From assembly GCA_035632055.1 (NCBI GenBank), contig DASQHO010000067.1:1-9405 (forward strand): a stretch of 9,405 nt of DNA, given 5' to 3'. The notes below the pieces were generated by a model that did not search any database, was not told the origin of the DNA, and saw nothing but the letters and a program-made list of their open reading frames with translations. The DNA is from REEB95 sp035632055. GTDB taxonomy: Bacteria > Pseudomonadota > Alphaproteobacteria > ATCC43930 > CGMCC-115725. Both the position numbers and the translations under genes were made by a program. This document shows, piece after piece, positions 8,400-9,405 of this stretch. The stretch's first letter is position 1; each line of letters opens with the position of its first letter.

Positions 8400-9061
8400 T
8401 GCGCTTCGCGGCGCTCTGCGGCTTCGCGGCGGAGCAGCGGCTCGCGCAACGCTTCGGCATTGCCGCGTTCGCCACTGGCGGTGACTCGGCCCGCGGCCGG
8501 AAGCTCGCGGCGCGTGCCGCCGAGACGGCAGATGGTGTGCTTAGCTTCGGCATCGCCGGCGGGCTGGCGCTGCGGCTTGCTTCCGGAACTTTGCTGCTGC
8601 CGCGCACAGTGATCGGCGCAAACAATACGCGGCTCGACGTCGATGCCGGCCTCCATCGCCGCTTGTTGGCTGCACTCGCCGCCGCCGGTCTGCACGCCGA
8701 GACCGGCGCGCTGCTCGCCCTCGAGGCGGTCGTCGCCACGCCGCAAGCCAAGGCAGAGCAACATGCACGGCACGGAGCGCTTTCCGTCGATCTCGAATCT
8801 CTGCATGCAGCGCGCGCGGCGCAGGCGGCCGGCAAGCCGTTTGCGGTACTGCGCGCCATCGCCGATCCTGCCGACCGCAGTCTGCCGGCGGCGGCATTGG
8901 TCGGCCTGCATCCGTCGGGCCGAGCCGCGCCTGGCCGCGTGCTCGCCGCACTGCTCCGGCAACCCGGTCAAATTCCGGATCTGATAGCGACGGCGCGCGA
9001 CACGCGACGGGCGCTGACGGCGTTGCGCGCGGCGCTGACGGTGTTGCGCGATAGTCTCTAG
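8399..9061 (+). CDS. hpnG: Hopanoid-associated phosphorylase HpnG
   Basis: This 220-residue protein has the nucleoside phosphorylase (MTA/SAH nucleosidase-like) fold. HpnG acts on adenosylhopane, releasing adenine on the way to ribosylhopane-type extended hopanoids. Landmarks are ATGGDSARG (25-33), the glycine-rich FGIAGGL (50-56), VDLES (130-134), whose glutamate matches the ribose-binding position of the family, and ADPADRSLP (155-163). The start is the ATG sharing bases with the shc stop (TGATG); the frame is open back to 7928, but the extra 157 residues are shc read out of frame. The usual VDMES methionine is leucine here, a conservative change. The C-terminus carries an imperfect 7-residue tandem repeat. 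It is the last gene of the operon in view, with no hpnH behind it. Confidence 0.92.
   Translation: MRFAALCGFAAEQRLAQRFGIAAFATGGDSARGRKLAARAAETADGVLSFGIAGGLALRLASGTLLLPRTVIGANNTRLDVDAGLHRRLLAALAAAGLHAETGALLALEAVVATPQAKAEQHARHGALSVDLESLHAARAAQAAGKPFAVLRAIADPADRSLPAAALVGLHPSGRAAPGRVLAALLRQPGQIPDLIATARDTRRALTALRAALTVLRDSL
9011..9052 (+). repeat. Two tandem 21-nt units in the 3' end of hpnG
   Basis: Units 9011-9031 and 9032-9052 match at 18 of 21 bases and encode ALTALRA (205-211) and ALTVLRD (212-218). The heptad-like spacing extends the final helix of HpnG by two turns. It looks like a small in-frame duplication that has diverged slightly. Confidence 0.7.
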
Positions 9062-9065
9062 CCGG

Positions 9066-9098
9066 AAAAGCAAACGGGCCGCCCAATGGGCGGCCCGT
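9066..9098 (-). terminator. Rho-independent terminator of the transporter unit
   Basis: Positions 9074-9098 form a perfect 11-bp stem (ACGGGCCGCCC and its complement) with a 3-nt loop. Read on the minus strand the stem is followed by TTTGCTTTT, so it ends transcription of the small membrane protein gene, whose stop codon lies 18 nt before the hairpin. On the plus strand, after hpnG, the hairpin is followed by GC-rich sequence without a T-run, so it would stop hopanoid-operon transcripts only weakly, if at all. Confidence 0.85.
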
Positions 9099-9116
9099 CG
9101 CTCGATGAGACGATGC

Positions 9117-9242
9117 TTATTCGAACAATTTGAGCGAATGGAGCAATGTCTCGATCACGCCCCACGCCAGCGGAATGCCGACGAAGAGCCAAGCCAGTGT
9201 GAGCTTGACACCGTTGTTATGGCCTTGCTGCGAATTTGCCAT
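9117..9242 (-). CDS. 41-residue MFS transporter small subunit-like protein
   Basis: This small frame begins MANSQQGHNNG, has one hydrophobic helix of about 20 residues (roughly 14-33, containing LAWLFVGIPLAWG), and ends LHSLKLFE before a TAA stop. The central helix and the C-terminal LKLF resemble the short proteins annotated 'MFS transporter small subunit' that are encoded directly downstream of oxalate/formate antiporter-type carriers. Here it starts 22 nt after the stop codon of such a carrier, with a strong ribosome binding site, so the two are surely co-transcribed. A role as an accessory or stabilising subunit in the inner membrane is an inference from that family name and context; I know of no established mechanism. 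A terminator follows its stop codon. Confidence 0.85.
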   Translation of the reverse strand: MANSQQGHNNGVKLTLAWLFVGIPLAWGVIETLLHSLKLFE

Positions 9243-9250
9243 GTTGCTTT

Positions 9251-9256
9251 CTCCTC
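9251..9256 (-). promoter_or_regulatory. Ribosome binding site of the 41-residue protein gene
   Basis: On the minus strand this reads GAGGAG, 8 nt before the ATG at 9242. The near-ideal sequence and spacing are the main evidence that this very short frame is translated. Confidence 0.8.
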
Positions 9257-9264
9257 GTTCCTGA

Positions 9265-9405
9265 TCAGGCCGCTGCCTGCGCTTCCTGCTGGGCCGTCAT
9301 GTGGTGACGCTTGTTCACCGCGCGGACCGCCAGGTTGCAGAAGAAGCCGATCACCAGCAGCACCGCCATGACGTACATCGTCGTGTTGTAGGCTTGCGCC
9401 TTGGC
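9265..9405 (-). CDS. OFA-family MFS transporter, C-terminal fragment
   Basis: Only the last 46 residues are inside the window; the gene continues past the right edge. The fragment reads KAQAYNTTMYVMAVLLV, then IGFFCNLAVRAVNKRHHM, then a short Ala/Gln-rich tail ending in TGA. One complete transmembrane helix (about residues 10-28 of the fragment) ends in a basic cytoplasmic tail, the pattern of helix 12 in MFS carriers. The YNTTMYVMA and CNLxVRxV(N/D)xxHHM segments are characteristic of the oxalate/formate antiporter (OFA) family. These are inner-membrane carriers, often for small carboxylates; the substrate cannot be read from this fragment. The small subunit-like gene follows 22 nt downstream. 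No link to hopanoid synthesis is apparent. Confidence 0.85.
   Translation of the reverse strand, partial: AKAQAYNTTMYVMAVLLVIGFFCNLAVRAVNKRHHMTAQQEAQAAA

Noticed and set aside
9105..9371. Plus-strand 88-codon frame over the transporter region
   Set aside because: It is antisense to two minus-strand genes with matching family sequence, ribosome binding site and terminator; its own product has no recognisable features.

Overview
The window is a GC-rich (about two thirds G+C by eye), tightly packed stretch that looks alphaproteobacterial, most likely Hyphomicrobiales (Rhizobiales). The organism call rests on codon and base composition, on the gene set and on the style of the proteins, not on any marker gene.

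Positions 71-9061 (+ strand) hold one long operon for hopanoid biosynthesis. It opens with dxr, the second step of the MEP isoprenoid pathway. It continues with hpnA (NAD-dependent epimerase family), hpnB (membrane glycosyltransferase family 2), hpnC, hpnD and hpnE (the three-enzyme route from farnesyl diphosphate to squalene), shc/hpnF (squalene-hopene cyclase) and hpnG (hopanoid-associated nucleoside phosphorylase). dxr feeds isoprenoid precursor supply. HpnD makes presqualene diphosphate, HpnC converts it to hydroxysqualene, HpnE reduces that to squalene, and Shc cyclises squalene to hopene/hopanol. HpnG acts later, on the adenosyl side chain of extended hopanoids. hpnH, the partner that installs that side chain, is not in the window.

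From hpnA to hpnG every gene junction overlaps (ATGA, TGATG or 19 nt). The last four starts (hpnD, hpnE, shc, hpnG) have no visible Shine-Dalgarno sequence, which points to translational coupling. Several true starts lie well inside longer open frames; they were chosen from the overlaps, ribosome binding sites and family N-termini.

Positions 9117-9405 (- strand) hold a convergent, unrelated unit: the C-terminal end of an OFA-type (oxalate/formate antiporter-like) MFS transporter running off the right edge, then a 41-residue single-helix membrane protein resembling the 'MFS transporter small subunit' family. A strong hairpin with a T-rich tail for the minus strand sits between the two convergent units.

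The first 70 bases hold the dxr ribosome binding site; no upstream gene can be identified. I see no RNA genes, insertion sequences, CRISPR arrays or phage genes. The hopanoid system itself is well known. The points worth a second look are the dxr linkage, an odd C-terminal tail on HpnE, the absence of hpnH and the small transporter partner.
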